From the NCBI RefSeq assembly GCF_000264905.1, contig NW_006763132.1, positions 2,598,663 through 2,662,662 on the forward strand: DNA of 64,000 bases, written 5' to 3'. This document shows, in pieces, positions 12,835 to 24,314 of this stretch. Each line of letters begins with the position of its first letter. Positions within the stretch are counted from its first letter, which is position 1. The notes below the pieces were generated by a model. It made no database searches. It was not told the origin of the DNA and saw only the letters and a program-made list of their open reading frames with translations. This stretch comes from Stereum hirsutum FP-91666 SS1. Lineage: Eukaryota; Basidiomycota; Agaricomycetes; Russulales; Stereaceae. The translations under genes and the position numbers were made by a program.

Positions 12835-15214
12835 TCTGGTGTAGAAGGAACCGGACGAGGAGGGAAATAAACTGCTGGCGGCTGTCCACCGAGATGATAT
12901 AGTCGAGAACATGGAATGCGGCATGAAGAGCGCGCTGACCACCCCACGAGGTCTCGATAAGGGGAGGTAGATTGGACAGAGCGGGCTGCAAGAAGGATAG
13001 TTATGGATGCTTCGACGTAAGGAAATGAATGAATTACGGAAAGCCAGCCAACCCGCTATTATTTCCCACATCAGGCGCACAGGCGCCTTGGATCGTCAGC
13101 CAAGTCAACCCAGTTGCCTCCGCTGGCCACGCGCGGGAAGGGCACAGGTCACCCCATCTTTATTCAGTCCTAGAATAGCACCCCTTCGACTATTCTGATG
13201 TTGCATCTTTCGCGACATGCTTAAGATAACGAGTTTAACGAAGGTGATGCCCGTGGGCTGGTAAACATGCAGAAAACAATGCCTGTCTTCGACAGTAGAG
13301 ATGCTTGAACCGAAACATAGCGGAACAACTGGCAGTGCGGGGCAACCGATCGGGACAGCGATGACGTCGTCTTTCCTTTCCAGGACCCGTGCTGCTGCCT
13401 TTCTTGGTTTACCGCGCCGCGACTTTGCTCGTCCGCCGTCGTCGTCAAAAATTCTCACCCAATATTGCCGCATGTTTTGGTGTCGCCGTATACTTTGCCC
13501 AGACCATTAGCCCCCGATCGCCAAAAATCAGTATTGTTGAGCCAGATTTGGGGCATACAGGCTGCCATCGTCGCCCCTGCTCCAATGGGGCTATTCTTGA
13601 CGTGGGGAATGCAAGCTGCACGGTCGGAGGAAGGCAAATGCGTGGAATGATGCATCTGGAAACAGCAAGGATCGTCCTTATTAGCGTGAGCTGCCGTACA
13701 AACGGGGAAGATGACCCTGGCTTACTACAGTTGCTTTTTATACGAATCAAACATCCGGTCGTGCATACAGTAGTATGCGTTGGTGCAGCGTTAGAGTGAT
13801 TGAACAACACTGGCAATCCTCTCAAAGGCCGTAGTATTGTGAGGTAGCTCGAAGTCTCCGCCGAAGAGAGAGTAGACGGACTGTATACTCCATAAGAAGT
13901 GCGGAAACTACCCCGTAAGTAAGTCTCAGCCTACTCTCAGGGCAGAGTACTAATATACTACCGGAGAAGAGAATGCTCTGCGTGCCTTCTTCTCTGAAGT
14001 TGCTCTGAAGCACAAGTTCCGCCTAGTCCCAAAACTCGCCAGACACGACTGCCAAAGCACCAGCCGTGAGGTCTGAGTTCGAAGTGAAAGGTCCCAAAGT
14101 GCATATTGCCCTTACTAATTCATATGCAAGAGCAGAGACTTGGTGACTGACAGTCGGAGGACGGAAAATCGACGACGATCGCGCTGAGCAGTGAGGATGA
14201 AAAAGAACGCGCCACGGTGGCCCTGCCAGGTCAAATGAACCTGCCCTCAAGTACCCCGCTGATTTCGAACATGCCTTTTCGGGAAACTTATCTAAGTAAA
14301 GAGCGTCGGTTCTCTCTGGCGCTCGCCGAACGGCTTCAACTGCTTTCCACCACCCCTGACACAGGTCCACATAACTTTTACATACAGGTGGCTTACCAAT
14401 GTCTAATGGATTCAGCTCTGAATTGATAACCACCCCTGCTGAACCAGTAGTCAGCCTACCTTCACTATTCGCCATCGAGTACTTTCGGTAACTTGAACAA
14501 CTTCGAAATCATGAGGCACTCCTTCGGGAGGAGAACAGTCGTCTCGTGTACATCGTAACGACTGCACGCGGATATTCATCTGAGGGCAGGATTTTATGGT
14601 CGAGTTCTTAATAGTCTAGTGTTGTCAATGCATGTTAAGTATGTCGTCGTAGCAGTCTCTCTTCTTCCCCATGCTCAGAGTAAGTAAACAACCATGCTCT
14701 GCTTTCCGCATCAGCATTGTGGTGTGGTATTCTGCGAATTAGTGTATCGCCTGGCATACCGAAGACAGGACTTACTTACTCTAGGTGCCACATACTTGCG
14801 CCTGTTCGTTCACGCAGTGGCGACCAGCACCGCCACACACGCCATGGAAAGTTCGTCATTATTTCAAATATTCCTCGGGCAATCCTCGAAGCTTGACCAA
14901 TTAGCAGATCGCGGTAGCGAGCCTCGTGGTATTGCGATATGCAATCTTGGCGGAGATACGTCCTTCCGTCGCGTCTGAAGCGTTAGCCTCGGTAAGGGCA
15001 GGGCTCCTCGCCCTCCCACCTCCTGCTGAGTCTCCTTCCTTCCTTCCTGTCATACGCACTTGGAAACAGAAGCGACTCGTGAGTTGTTCGCGAGGTTTCG
15101 AAGACTTCAACACTGGTCCATTCCTACGGTACGGCGCCCTTTCAGAGCCGAACGGTATAATATCACCCCGTCGTCCAAGCATTGCGATTGCTTTCTCCTC
15201 CCCGATGCTTCCTC
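12835..15214. other. 2.4-kb gap between divergent genes, no supported gene
   Basis: The MFS gene and the seven-helix protein gene are divergent, so this space must hold both promoters. A minus-strand ATG frame of 150 codons (14023-14475) is the longest. It lacks any recognisable motif or splice support. No repeats or mobile-element ends were evident. Confidence 0.45.
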
Positions 15215-16942
15215 ATGACTACTGAGCCCTCTGTACCAACAGCCCGAGGTACGTTGTCCCGATTTTATTTCTGTATAGAATCGTGAGTATTAACGATCAG
15301 ACACCCTCTCTCTCCGCGAACCGTCTGTTTTTCATGGTCCAGCGGTGATAACGATCTTTCATGTCCTCGCAATCCTTACTACGTCATGGCGACTCGTCCA
15401 ACGTACCAGGACTCAGCGTCTGGGATGGGACGATGCATTCGCAGCCCTATGTCTTCCTTTGACCTTGATTATTCTTGCCGCCGTCTGGACACGAACAGAT
15501 ACCCCCGCCATAGGACCTTTCCACCAGTCGGTGCACACTCGCGTTATAGCCTACTGGTTCGCATCGATCTGCTTTACCTTGACGCTTTGGTGAGCACGAC
15601 CATCCCACGACCTTCGACCGCCAATCCGAACTTCGGCGGCGCAGCAAGGCTTCGAATCGTCGCCATCGCACTTGCTGACAAGTTGTCATGGATTGTATTG
15701 TGCTGACAGGTCCGCGAGATTGAGCATGCTCACGGCTCTCATTCGTATCATTCCAGTCCAGTTCAAGCTACACCAACTCGCCAAATACTGCGCCTGGCTC
15801 TTCGTTGCGTTCGCGATTGCGTTATTAGGACAGAAGATTCCGCGATGCGTGACCACCGCGCCGGAATGGACAGTTCTTGCTAACCCCCAGTGTCATTTGG
15901 GCATGGATGTAGGCATACTCGAGCTATGCAGTCAGTTTTTTTTATTCGTTTTTCTTCTCTTCGGAATTGGATTCGCCACTAACATCTTTATTATGAATAC
16001 AGCGGACTTCGTCGGCGATTCTATCCTTATTGCCATTCCATTGCACCTACTTTGGGGCCTGTCTGTTTCGCGTGCTAGATACCGGCTGCTGATGGCCATA
16101 TTCTGCGCGAGCGTGTTCACGACCGTAGTGAGCATTGTCCACGGGTGAGTACCACAAAATTCTACATCGGCCTTGGGTGCTCATATTTTTAACTTTCGTT
16201 TCCGCTAGTGTGTTTGTATTAGGCCCGACCGGCCTGCTAGAAGCCACCACAGCGAACGTTGAGGTAGATATTGCAAAATTTTCTGCGTTCGCGCCCTTTT
16301 TCTGAAACAGGACTCGTTCTTCTTCTCATCCAGGCTGCGATTTCCGTCATCGTGTGTAACCTCGCATTGATCGCCACGGCCATCTATCGATTCATCGGCC
16401 TCAACAAAGCAGAAGACGAACTCTTCCTCACCGGACAGTATATCCCCCGTAACAGCTCCGACGAGGTCACCTCGCAGCATACCAATAGCAGCATCCACCG
16501 TGACCGCTGGAACACCAACGCCCGTCCAGTTCGAGCCGGCCTCGGTTCCGGGATACAGTTCTGGAGACACGACAGGAGCCAGGATGAAGGCGTACAGACC
16601 ATCGACGGCACTCGCTCGGGATGGGGCGGAGGGGTCCGTCCGGGGAGGGTAGTGAATGATTGGGGGTCGAGGCACGGCACGGCGCTGGCGGTGACGGTGG
16701 ATATGGAGGTGGACACGGATAGGCGTGATACGGTGGTCCTGGGGCCGGTTCGATCGAGTCGAGCGGAAGCTGAGTGCGACGACGGAGATAGTCATGGTTA
16801 TAGTGGGAAGGGCAGTAGGCATTCGGATGCGAAGGAGGGGCGCATCGAGGATGAGTCGGACGCGGGGTGGAGTCCTGATACAGCGTTTGCAGGTTCTGGG
16901 CTGGAGAAAGATGGTGGTGCACCTCGGTCACCGGTGGCGTAG
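15215..16942 (+). CDS. Fungal seven-helix integral membrane protein (rhodopsin-like fold)
   Basis: Belongs by appearance to the large basidiomycete family of seven-helix 'integral membrane' proteins distantly like Pth11; the ligand is unknown. Exon 1 is tiny (MTTEPSVPTARA), then helix 1 (ITIFHVLAILTTSWRL) and the conserved-looking RLGWDDAFA before helix 2. Further helices include YWFASICFTLTLW, YCAWLFVAFAIALLG, DSILIAIPLHLLWG and AIFCASVFTTVVSIVHG. The last intron is best read as 16264-16333, because it joins NVE to AAISVIVCNLALI in frame; the nearer acceptor at 16310 shifts the frame. A long polar C-terminal tail, rich in Arg, Asp and Gly, follows from about 16400. Family placement is by topology and motif order only. 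Confidence 0.75.
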
Positions 16943-17302
16943 ACTGGAGTGGCGGTTTGAATGTCTAATGTGTACTAGTATGTCTCCCACGTATGGTTTT
17001 TCTTCTGAATATCTGTCGAAATGGGACCATCCTTATCAGACTGGCGTTTATGCTAAGTGTTGTGTTACGTTCCCGAAATTGTTATAGCTCCTTCCCAAAG
17101 CATCAAGATCGCTAGGATACACTTTGCTCCTGTGTACCTGAAGTGTCACTCGAAAGAATGGTGTAAACTTTCAAGGCACGACATTCACCGTCAACCGTTC
17201 ACCGAGAACAAATGGCTATATCTGATGGAGATCCGAAGATTGTGTGCATCTCAAGCGCAAATAAGAAATAATATAGAAGGAGTGTGTTCAACCGCAAGAT
17301 GT
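16943..17302. other. Short convergent intergenic stretch
   Basis: Lies between the 3' ends of the seven-helix protein gene and the FAD oxidase gene. No open frame of interest and no repeat were seen. Confidence 0.5.
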
Positions 17303-20033
17303 TTACAGGCCATTAATGTCCAAGTAACATTCGTACCGGGGAGCTTGTGCCCCTGTCCAACCCACTAGACCCAAGATACGATCAGTCAGCGATTACTAGT
17401 TTGAGGCATATTATGCTTGACTTACCACACATCCAACAATCAAGCAGACCATAAGGATCGCTACAAAGTCACCGTGAGTCTGATTTCATGATACCTCGGG
17501 AAGAAGGGGCATACTATTTTTGCTTGAGTGCGAGAAGAGCAACGTAATTGTCTCCCCAGAAAGAGTCTAGGGGAGTCCTGCGTCAACGCTAGCTTACAAG
17601 ATATCCATGAACAGCGGCACTCACATTCGAAATTAGGCTCGTATACATCGCCTTCATTCTATGTATGTGCGGTGCGTTGTCAGCGTCAGATCGCAGACTG
17701 ATCCCCGTATACTGAGGAAACGCACGGTGTAAGCCCCTGAATCGGGTGTAATGTCACGATAAGGCTGCAAAAGGTCAGAGACTTCCTGATACGTTGACGC
17801 AATCTCCGAAACTGTGGCGTTGTAGTCCCATACTGAGTGGAAACCGAGCTATGTCGAGATACGCACATATTAGTATAGGTATCGGCGATGGCTAAGTTCG
17901 AGAAGACATACAGTCCACAAAGACTTGTACCATGCCGGCGTGCAGCTGGTAGAATTGGCTGTGGCATTATACAGGACAGGCGTGCCTACGGCGATGTGGA
18001 GGTCATCCGTGTTGACAAGCGCATCGACGAGGGCTTCGCTACTTGACTCATCCTCAAAGACGGAGGTGGTGATGAGGCGTGTGCCAAGGATGCTTTGGCC
18101 TCCGACAGCCTGGAGATAGATGATGTGATAAGGGAATGAAGTTTCAGTCATGACGCCACAGAGGAAGATGATAAAGGATGGTAAAGAATATGAATAGAGG
18201 ATGCCACGTACACTTTGAGACGCCGTAACGTACTTCGAAAAGAATTGATACCATGAGGGTAGTTCCTCGATCACTGCCTTTCCACCCTGTGAGATGGCGA
18301 AGGCGGCCACTTCTTGCATAGAGGCGTTCGCCTCTGCTAGTGTGAGCAGTGGATTGACGTGGATGAGAGTGCTGACCTGCCGTTAGTGGAAGTTGTTTAG
18401 TTTGCGCGCACACGAGCGGTACAGAAGAGACGGTGAACATGGACTGACCCCGATATGACCGCCCCAGCCTTCATTAGCCCATTTCACTGAGCTGTTCACC
18501 ATGAACTCGAACCAATCCCTTGCATTGTCGGAGGTCTGAGTGAAAGAGATGGATGCGCTGTATCACGGTATGCGTGAATCAGAGAGAAACAGCGCCAAGT
18601 TTCATCGAGGAACACGTACACCCGAAGAGACATCTGCGGTTCGACGATATGTGAGCTTTCCAAAACAACACCAAAGGTGCCACCGCCACCACCGCGCAGC
18701 GCCCTGCAACGAAAGTCATATTAGGACAGCCGTTCACACAGCAGAAAGCAAAGACCGACCAGAACAGATCCTGGTTTTGGCATTCATTAGCGACACGAAG
18801 CTCGCCGTCGGGAGTGACAATCTTAAATTGAAGCACGCGGTCGACACCGAGACCATAGACCGGTGAGAGTATACTATGACCAGCACCCTACGGGGTGTTC
18901 AGCAATGACCATGATAAAGTAGTGACAACGCCGCGCACCTGAACCCAGCCGCCGCTGGCCACCACAGTTTGATGGTATCCTCCGATAAATGTTATATTGT
19001 TGGCTTCGGCGAACTCGTAAATGGCCTGGAATACAGCGCCACCCTAGATACACGACGAAGCTTTAACAGCAGCCACACAGTAGCAGTGAGAATGTATATT
19101 ACCCCTACGGTCATGGCACTGTATGTGGTACCACAAGCTTCAGGCGAGAAGTTCGCGTCGTATGTTATCTAAGGACCGCATGTTCTGTCAGGAGTGGCGT
19201 AAAGTGGCTGCAGGGAAGGGAAGAGATGCATTACTGAGTCCAAGTGGTGTACCTGAACATACGTTCAATAAATTGAAGAAGTCGCGAAATTGGAGAGGAA
19301 ATACGCACCCAAACAGACAGGGAATCCGGAGAACTCGCCCGACCCTGATCACAGTAAGGCTCAGTTTCTGAGATCTGCCGAACAAAAATCAAAGCAGGAC
19401 CACCTTGTAGTCATGCCCGGAGTTCTTGATTGAGAGGCGAACGCCAGTGTCTTGCGCAAACGCAAACGCGGCCTGTACGTCTGACGCATTCTGAACATCA
19501 ATCTGGGAACAAGGTTTGAGCACATGTTTCTGGAGGTAGCGTATGGACAGCTCACGAAATATGGAGGTACACTGCCCTGTAAGCAGGTACTGTCTTCCCA
19601 AGCCAAAGGATTGCTGGTGTTCGTGTCATCCAGCAAGCATTTCTTTGAGGTCGATTGGCAGGTCTCCCATTGAGGCTACATTCGAAGCCAGCCGAAATTG
19701 ATACATTCATCGGACATCAGTAAGGTCTTAGGAAACTTGACGAACACCCACAAGCATGTATGCCCCAAACTGTTCAACGCGATATAAAGGGTCGGTATAA
19801 TTCGCTTCGACATTCGAGCAGGCTTCAGAGTCGACCGTAACGTTCACCCCGTTGACTGTTGAAAAGCAAGGAGCGGAGACCGGGAGTGCAGTGCGTAGTT
19901 TACCGCCAAGAGTGTCGTTCAGCGTCTGCCATTGCGAGCTTGAGATTGAGCTGGCGGGCACATCCGCCACAACACGAGCGGCACTGCTGACAGAGAAGAT
20001 AAAGAATGCCGAGAGCTTTAGGCTAATCATCAT
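17303..20033 (-). CDS. Secreted FAD-linked oxidase (berberine-bridge-enzyme type)
   Basis: Extracellular flavoprotein of the VAO/BBE superfamily, in the group often labelled isoamyl alcohol oxidase-like. The start at 20033 gives a clear signal peptide (MMISLKLSAFFIFSVSSAA). Pieces in order are SEACSNVEANYTDPLYR, CLQGSVPPYF, the flavin His in RLSIKNSGHDYK, IYEFAEANNITFIGGYHQ, GGWVQGGGHS, YGLGVDRVLQFKIVTPDG and QNQDLFWALRGGGGG-type exons, and a BBE-like C-terminus with DPYGLLDCWMC. The terminal exon after the 17404-17438 region reads CVGWTGAQAPRYECYLDI and stops at 17303. The GGGHS segment lacks the Cys that forms the second flavin bond in plant BBE proteins, so I infer a single covalent link. 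More than ten introns. Substrate cannot be told from sequence. Confidence 0.88.
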
Positions 20034-20683
20034 AGTAATAGCCAAAGTCGAAGCAAAGTTGAAAGGGCTGGCAAAAGAGTGACACCAACTTCTCAGCAGG
20101 AGCACCAGTGGTGATGGAACGAGTGAAGCGTGTATGGGGTTCCGGAGTAGGCGAGGAAGGCGATGGTTGAAATATATACGCGTTTATATCGGCATCAGTC
20201 TCGAGAATATTGAGAACATTCCGGAGGTGTCGGCAAAAGCGGCTAGCGAGCATACAGCAGGAGTGGTATAGAACCGCTTTGAACCGCGGATGGCGCCGAT
20301 GGACCGCAAAGCGCACGGCCTTCTTTTTTGGAAAGGCATTCTGACATATAACAGCTGGTTCCTGACTAGGACTTGAGAGTGCTTGATTGTTGGTTGTGAG
20401 AGGTGCAATTCGGTGCAGTCGACTCATCGTCGGCGATCGAGCTATTTCCAAGCGTCATTATTGCCAGGGCAACGTCTCGGATGGAGCAAAACCGACTCCG
20501 AGTCTTGAACTTCGTCGCTCTTCTAAAGTCTACAGAGGTCTACAGCACTCTGCGGTGAAGGGTATCCGGAGGCTTAGCGCTTAGCCTTTATCTTGAAAGC
20601 GAACCTTCACGATATCGGATATTGTCCATGTTGGACGGTGAACGTAGAACAATTGCAATACACATTACATTGGAATTCTCAGG
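20034..20683 (-). promoter_or_regulatory. Intergenic with TATA box of the FAD oxidase
   Basis: A TATA-like run (TATATA at 20173-20178) lies about 140 bases upstream of the oxidase start on the minus strand, a usual distance for a highly expressed secreted protein. The rest, up to the stop of the F-box-like gene at 20684, shows no gene. Confidence 0.45.
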
Positions 20684-22060
20684 TTACTCTTCGCTTGTCA
20701 CGCTCTCTACATCAAACCACGTATATCCAGGCTCAAACGACGGCTTGATATAGGCTTCACACTCCTCCTTCGTCAACGAACTTTCCAGCCTCAACAAACA
20801 ATACCGGACAAGTCTTGTGGCCACGGTCCGCTCGACATTCGTGGTGTCTGCAGTTTTATCTCCTGGTGGGTTTGCATCCTCCTTGAGCATCCGCGATAGC
20901 TGTTCCACAGTGTCGAAGAACCCCAAGCATCCGAGTTCGTATCTTGTTGGCTGAATGACCTCATGCTGCGGGATCGCGAGCATGCGCGCATGGAGAAGTT
21001 GCAAGTGTATGATATGATCTCGGTATTCGAGATGGTGGGGCATAATGTTTCGAATGTAGCCTACGAGTTCCTACAAGAACGTCAGTGCTTAAATGAGCAG
21101 AATCATGGTACCGGTGTAGGTTGGCGTAAATGTGAAGGTGACATACGGCTCCGAGTGCCTCATCACGAGTTCTCGCATGTATGATGCGGCTGATAGGATA
21201 TATCATGGGTGCCAACATTTCAACCTCGTCATTGATCGCCCTGACTGATTTTAGTATGAGAGGTGTAGGGACAAGCAAATCATTTATCCGCAAACAGGTC
21301 GTAGCTAATATTGGTGCTGGACTTACGCTTGTTCCATATGTAATATCGCTCGAGCACATACACCCGGACCTCTGCTAACAACAGCATCGGTGGCCCAGCA
21401 GGAACATGATTACTCGTAGTGGAGCACTGTTCAAAGAAGTCTTCGTGCTCTGACCGAATGGATGCCGGGGTTTCTAGCCAATCTTTTGCACGAGCACCCG
21501 CCAAAAGGATAGGAATCGCCATTTTTACGAATGGAATGAGGGGGCGGCGGATACTGCGTTCGCGAGTGACAGGGTGTGGATTGTCCTTGAACAAACGTGC
21601 TGGCTCGATGTGAGAAAGTGAGGAGTAGACACGCAGGTGGGTGAGGACGGGTTTGAAATTCACGATCGCGCTGCCATCAAGAAAGTGAGCCTTAAATCCA
21701 GTGGACGATACAAAAACCCGTTTACCCAGTTCGAGCATTAACAAGTTCATCCTTCCAAAGATAGCTCATGAGCTTCAGGGTACATGCTCTGAATGTTGCA
21801 TCGACGTGCAGCAAAGACGAGAAGGCGTTTCGTGCACCCCAAGATCGATGGTCCTCGTCTGGGCGAAGAAGAAGACATGCGATGAAGTCGCCAAGAGTCA
21901 AAGCAGCGATGTTGTAAACAATCTCTGTAGGAAGAGAAGGGCCGAATCGTACGGGTCTAGATGACGAAGGAGATATAGTTTGAGCGCTGCGATCCCCACT
22001 GGAATTTTCTCCGTCCGAGCCTGAGTGCGAGTCTGTCAGTGTGATGATCTTGAACGTTCC
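20684..22060 (-). CDS. F-box-like protein, start unresolved
   Basis: Likely an adaptor of an SCF-type ubiquitin ligase. A segment near 21950-21880 reads SLPTEIVYNIAALTLGDF, followed by WGARNAFSSLLHVDATF and CTLKLMSYLWKD, which matches the opening of many agaric F-box-like proteins. The rest is alpha-helical with no repeat I can name: KPVLTHLRVYSSLSHI, ILLAGARAKDWLETPA, INDEVEMLAPMIYPISR, IMPHHLEYRDHIIHLQLLH. It ends FDVESVTSEE at 20684. The N-terminal frame runs back through a Ser-rich stretch to about 22060 without an ATG, so the start codon probably lies in a separate upstream exon. The intron near 21730-21690 is also uncertain. The upper bound is approximate. Confidence 0.55.
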
Positions 22061-23265
22061 TTAAGCATGTAGACGAACGCGCTGGCTGTCCGCGTCTGGC
22101 CATACTGAGAGAAAGTGTACGGTATAAGCGTTTCAGTACGGGCGCTGGGGGTGAGGTGCAAAGGCAACATAAAATTACTTTTTCAGAATTGACAAAGGTA
22201 GTCTATGACGTCACGTGGCACAGGTTGAGACATTGATTGTGTGGGTGGCGGGTGGCCCCGGGGCCCGGGCTGAACGGCTCGGGTTGAGATACTGTTTTCG
22301 AGTAAGTAGTACTCCACGTCTCTTGCTGAAAGGCTCATCGACGTCTTTTGGGATAGGCACTGATACGCGAGGAAACTTGGACAAGTGTTCCGGGAAAAGT
22401 TGCCCTCGGCTTAACTCTGTTAAATACAGGGAACTCAGAACTCACAGCAGCATGCCGTGTCTCGACATCGGGAGACATTGGGGCACTGACTGGATCCACC
22501 AGAGAGCTGCCCTAATTCAAGTGAGAAAAGCAGGTCATTGATCAAACGCATGTTTGTTAGACCAAACGGTGATGTACCTTTTCAATAGTCTCATAACCTT
22601 CCTAGTGTAAAGTACGGGGTCACAGAGGATGTGCAACTCTATCTCATGAAAAGCTTTGTTGTTGGCACCCTCACTTTTGATGATTCTCACAACTTTCCCG
22701 CCTTTCTGCATAGTAGTAAACACCACAAAGTCCCAAACGCACTGGCGCAGCGGGGAGGTTGCGTTGAGACTCAGTGAGTGCCAACCTGTCTTTCGCCCAA
22801 CGAAAATCGGCAAACCATGAGCTAATCAGTATGACCATGGAGATCTATAATCTCCCAGAAGACAGTCAGCAAAGCATAAAGACAACGAGAGAACAAGGAC
22901 GAGGTTGCAGACTCGGTCAAAGTGAAGGATAGCTGACGAGAAAGGCATGACGCTAGGAAAGATAGACCTTGGTAAGCGCCAACAAACCACCTCGATGGTC
23001 AGCGATATTTACGAGTGCTTTCATCCTCACTATTCAGAAACATCGAGTGCACATTGTAAGACGAGAATGGACATCGCCTGGGTACATCTTGTGCTTTGAA
23101 AGATTACATCTCGAAATCTCGCAAACTACAGCGGTTCGGCAATTTGGTCGGAATGACTTGCAGCTCTTACGCTTCATTCACTCACCCCTTGGCTACATAA
23201 GGCGATTCTATTTTCGCTTTCAATCTCGCAACATACCGTCCAACCTTCGCTCATCGTCGTCCAAG
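22061..23265. other. Intergenic region upstream of the GST gene
   Basis: Apart from the broken minus-strand frame at 22535-22948, nothing here is supported as a gene. The last 100 bases carry a TATA-like CTACATAAGG near 23192 and a CT- and C-rich leader just before the GST start, so this is probably the GST promoter. Confidence 0.4.
22535..22948 (-). pseudogene. Possible small secreted-protein relic with one in-frame TGA
   Basis: From an ATG at 22948 one frame runs 138 codons to the stop at 22535, broken only by a TGA at 22826-22828. The first part is hydrophobic like a signal peptide (CNLVLVLSLSLCFADCLLG). The part after the TGA looks protein-like (WHSLSLNATSPLRQCVWDF, FHEIELHILCDPVLYTRKV). 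I do not recognise the family. It could be a decayed gene, an exon of an unrecognised gene, or chance. Confidence 0.22.
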
Positions 23266-24314
23266 ATGGTTCTCAAGCTCTACGGATTCCCCATCTCGAC
23301 CTGCACCAAGCGTGTCGCCGTCACTCTCAAAGAGCACAATGTCCCCTATGAGCTCATCGTCATCGATATAACCAAGGGCGTGCAGAAAGACCCGTCCTAC
23401 AAGGAAATTCAACCCTTTGGTCAGATCCCCTACATCGTGCGTGTTTATAACCCTTCCTTTCTCTTTGGACCATTTCAGCCATATCATCTTCAATATCGTC
23501 TAATTCCTCTGGTTTTCCCTTTCTCCGTCCTTCGCTTGATCCTCACACTCATCTGTGTATATAACTTTCACTAGGATGACGATGGATTCATACTCTACGA
23601 GTCTCGCGCCATCTGCCGGTACATCGCCGCCAAATACGCTTCCCAGGGCCCACAACCACCCCTCCTTCCCCCAACTGCGGAGATCTCCAGGTTTGCCAAG
23701 TTCGAGCAGGGTGCGAGCATTGAGATGTGTGATTTCGACCCGAGCGCCTCAAAGATTGTCGGCGAGAAGGTGTTCAAGCCGTGCGTGGTTTTCCTATGTC
23801 CCAAATCCCAATCCCTGATTCACTCGTTTTGATTTTTCAACGAGTCCTGTGCGCTAAATCAGATTTGTAGCATGTTTAATCAGACGACGGACGAAGAAGT
23901 AGTTAAGACACACCTCGTAACGTTGAACGCAAAGCTTGACGCGTACGAGAATATACTCAGCAAGCAGAAATATATCGGCGGTGAGGTGTGTATCAAGCCA
24001 CCTATTCTCAGTTCCCGCTCCATCCGTAGACCTCCGAACATGAGCTGTCGCGCTCAATGATACTACAGGATCTTACTCTCGCCGACATCTTCCACCTCCC
24101 CTATGGTCACTTGCTCGGAGTCGCAGGCCACGGCGTTGACACGCTCGCTGATAGGCCAAATGTCGCTCGGTAAGCTCTTCTAGAGCGTCATTCGTCCTTT
24201 GAAAAAAAGTTTCCTCTTTGTACTCAATGCTTTTTTTTTCGATTTATCGATTGTAGGTGGTGGAAAGACATATCGTCTCGCCCGGCGTGGACCGCTGTCC
24301 AGGACGGTGCTTGA
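23266..24314 (+). CDS. Glutathione S-transferase, phi-like
   Basis: Cytosolic enzyme joining glutathione to electrophiles, used in detoxification. Five exons: 23266-23436, 23575-23780, 23871-23985, 24069-24169 and 24257-24314. The thioredoxin-like N-domain has LYGFPISTCTKRVAVTLKEH, with the catalytic Ser/Thr region, then PFGQIPYI and DDDGFILYESRAICRYIAAK (the ESxAI glutathione site). The helical C-domain has the FEQGASIEMCDFDPSASKIV stretch and the N-capping motif LTLADIFHLPYG. It ends WWKDISSRPAWTAVQDGA. Length (about 215 residues) fits the family. Splice phases all agree, so this model is firm. The phi label rests on the N-terminal motif. Confidence 0.93.

Noticed and set aside
12439..13080. 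213-codon minus-strand frame suggesting a longer MFS N-terminus
   Set aside because: Contains the real first exon, but the part above 12834 reads as non-coding (no MFS character); ATG at 12834 is better.
14023..14475. 150-codon ATG frame on -
   Set aside because: No recognisable domain and no supporting exons; likely chance.
16264..16310. Short intron in the seven-helix protein gene ending at 16310
   Set aside because: It shifts the frame; the acceptor at 16333 joins NVE to AAISVIVCNLALI in frame.
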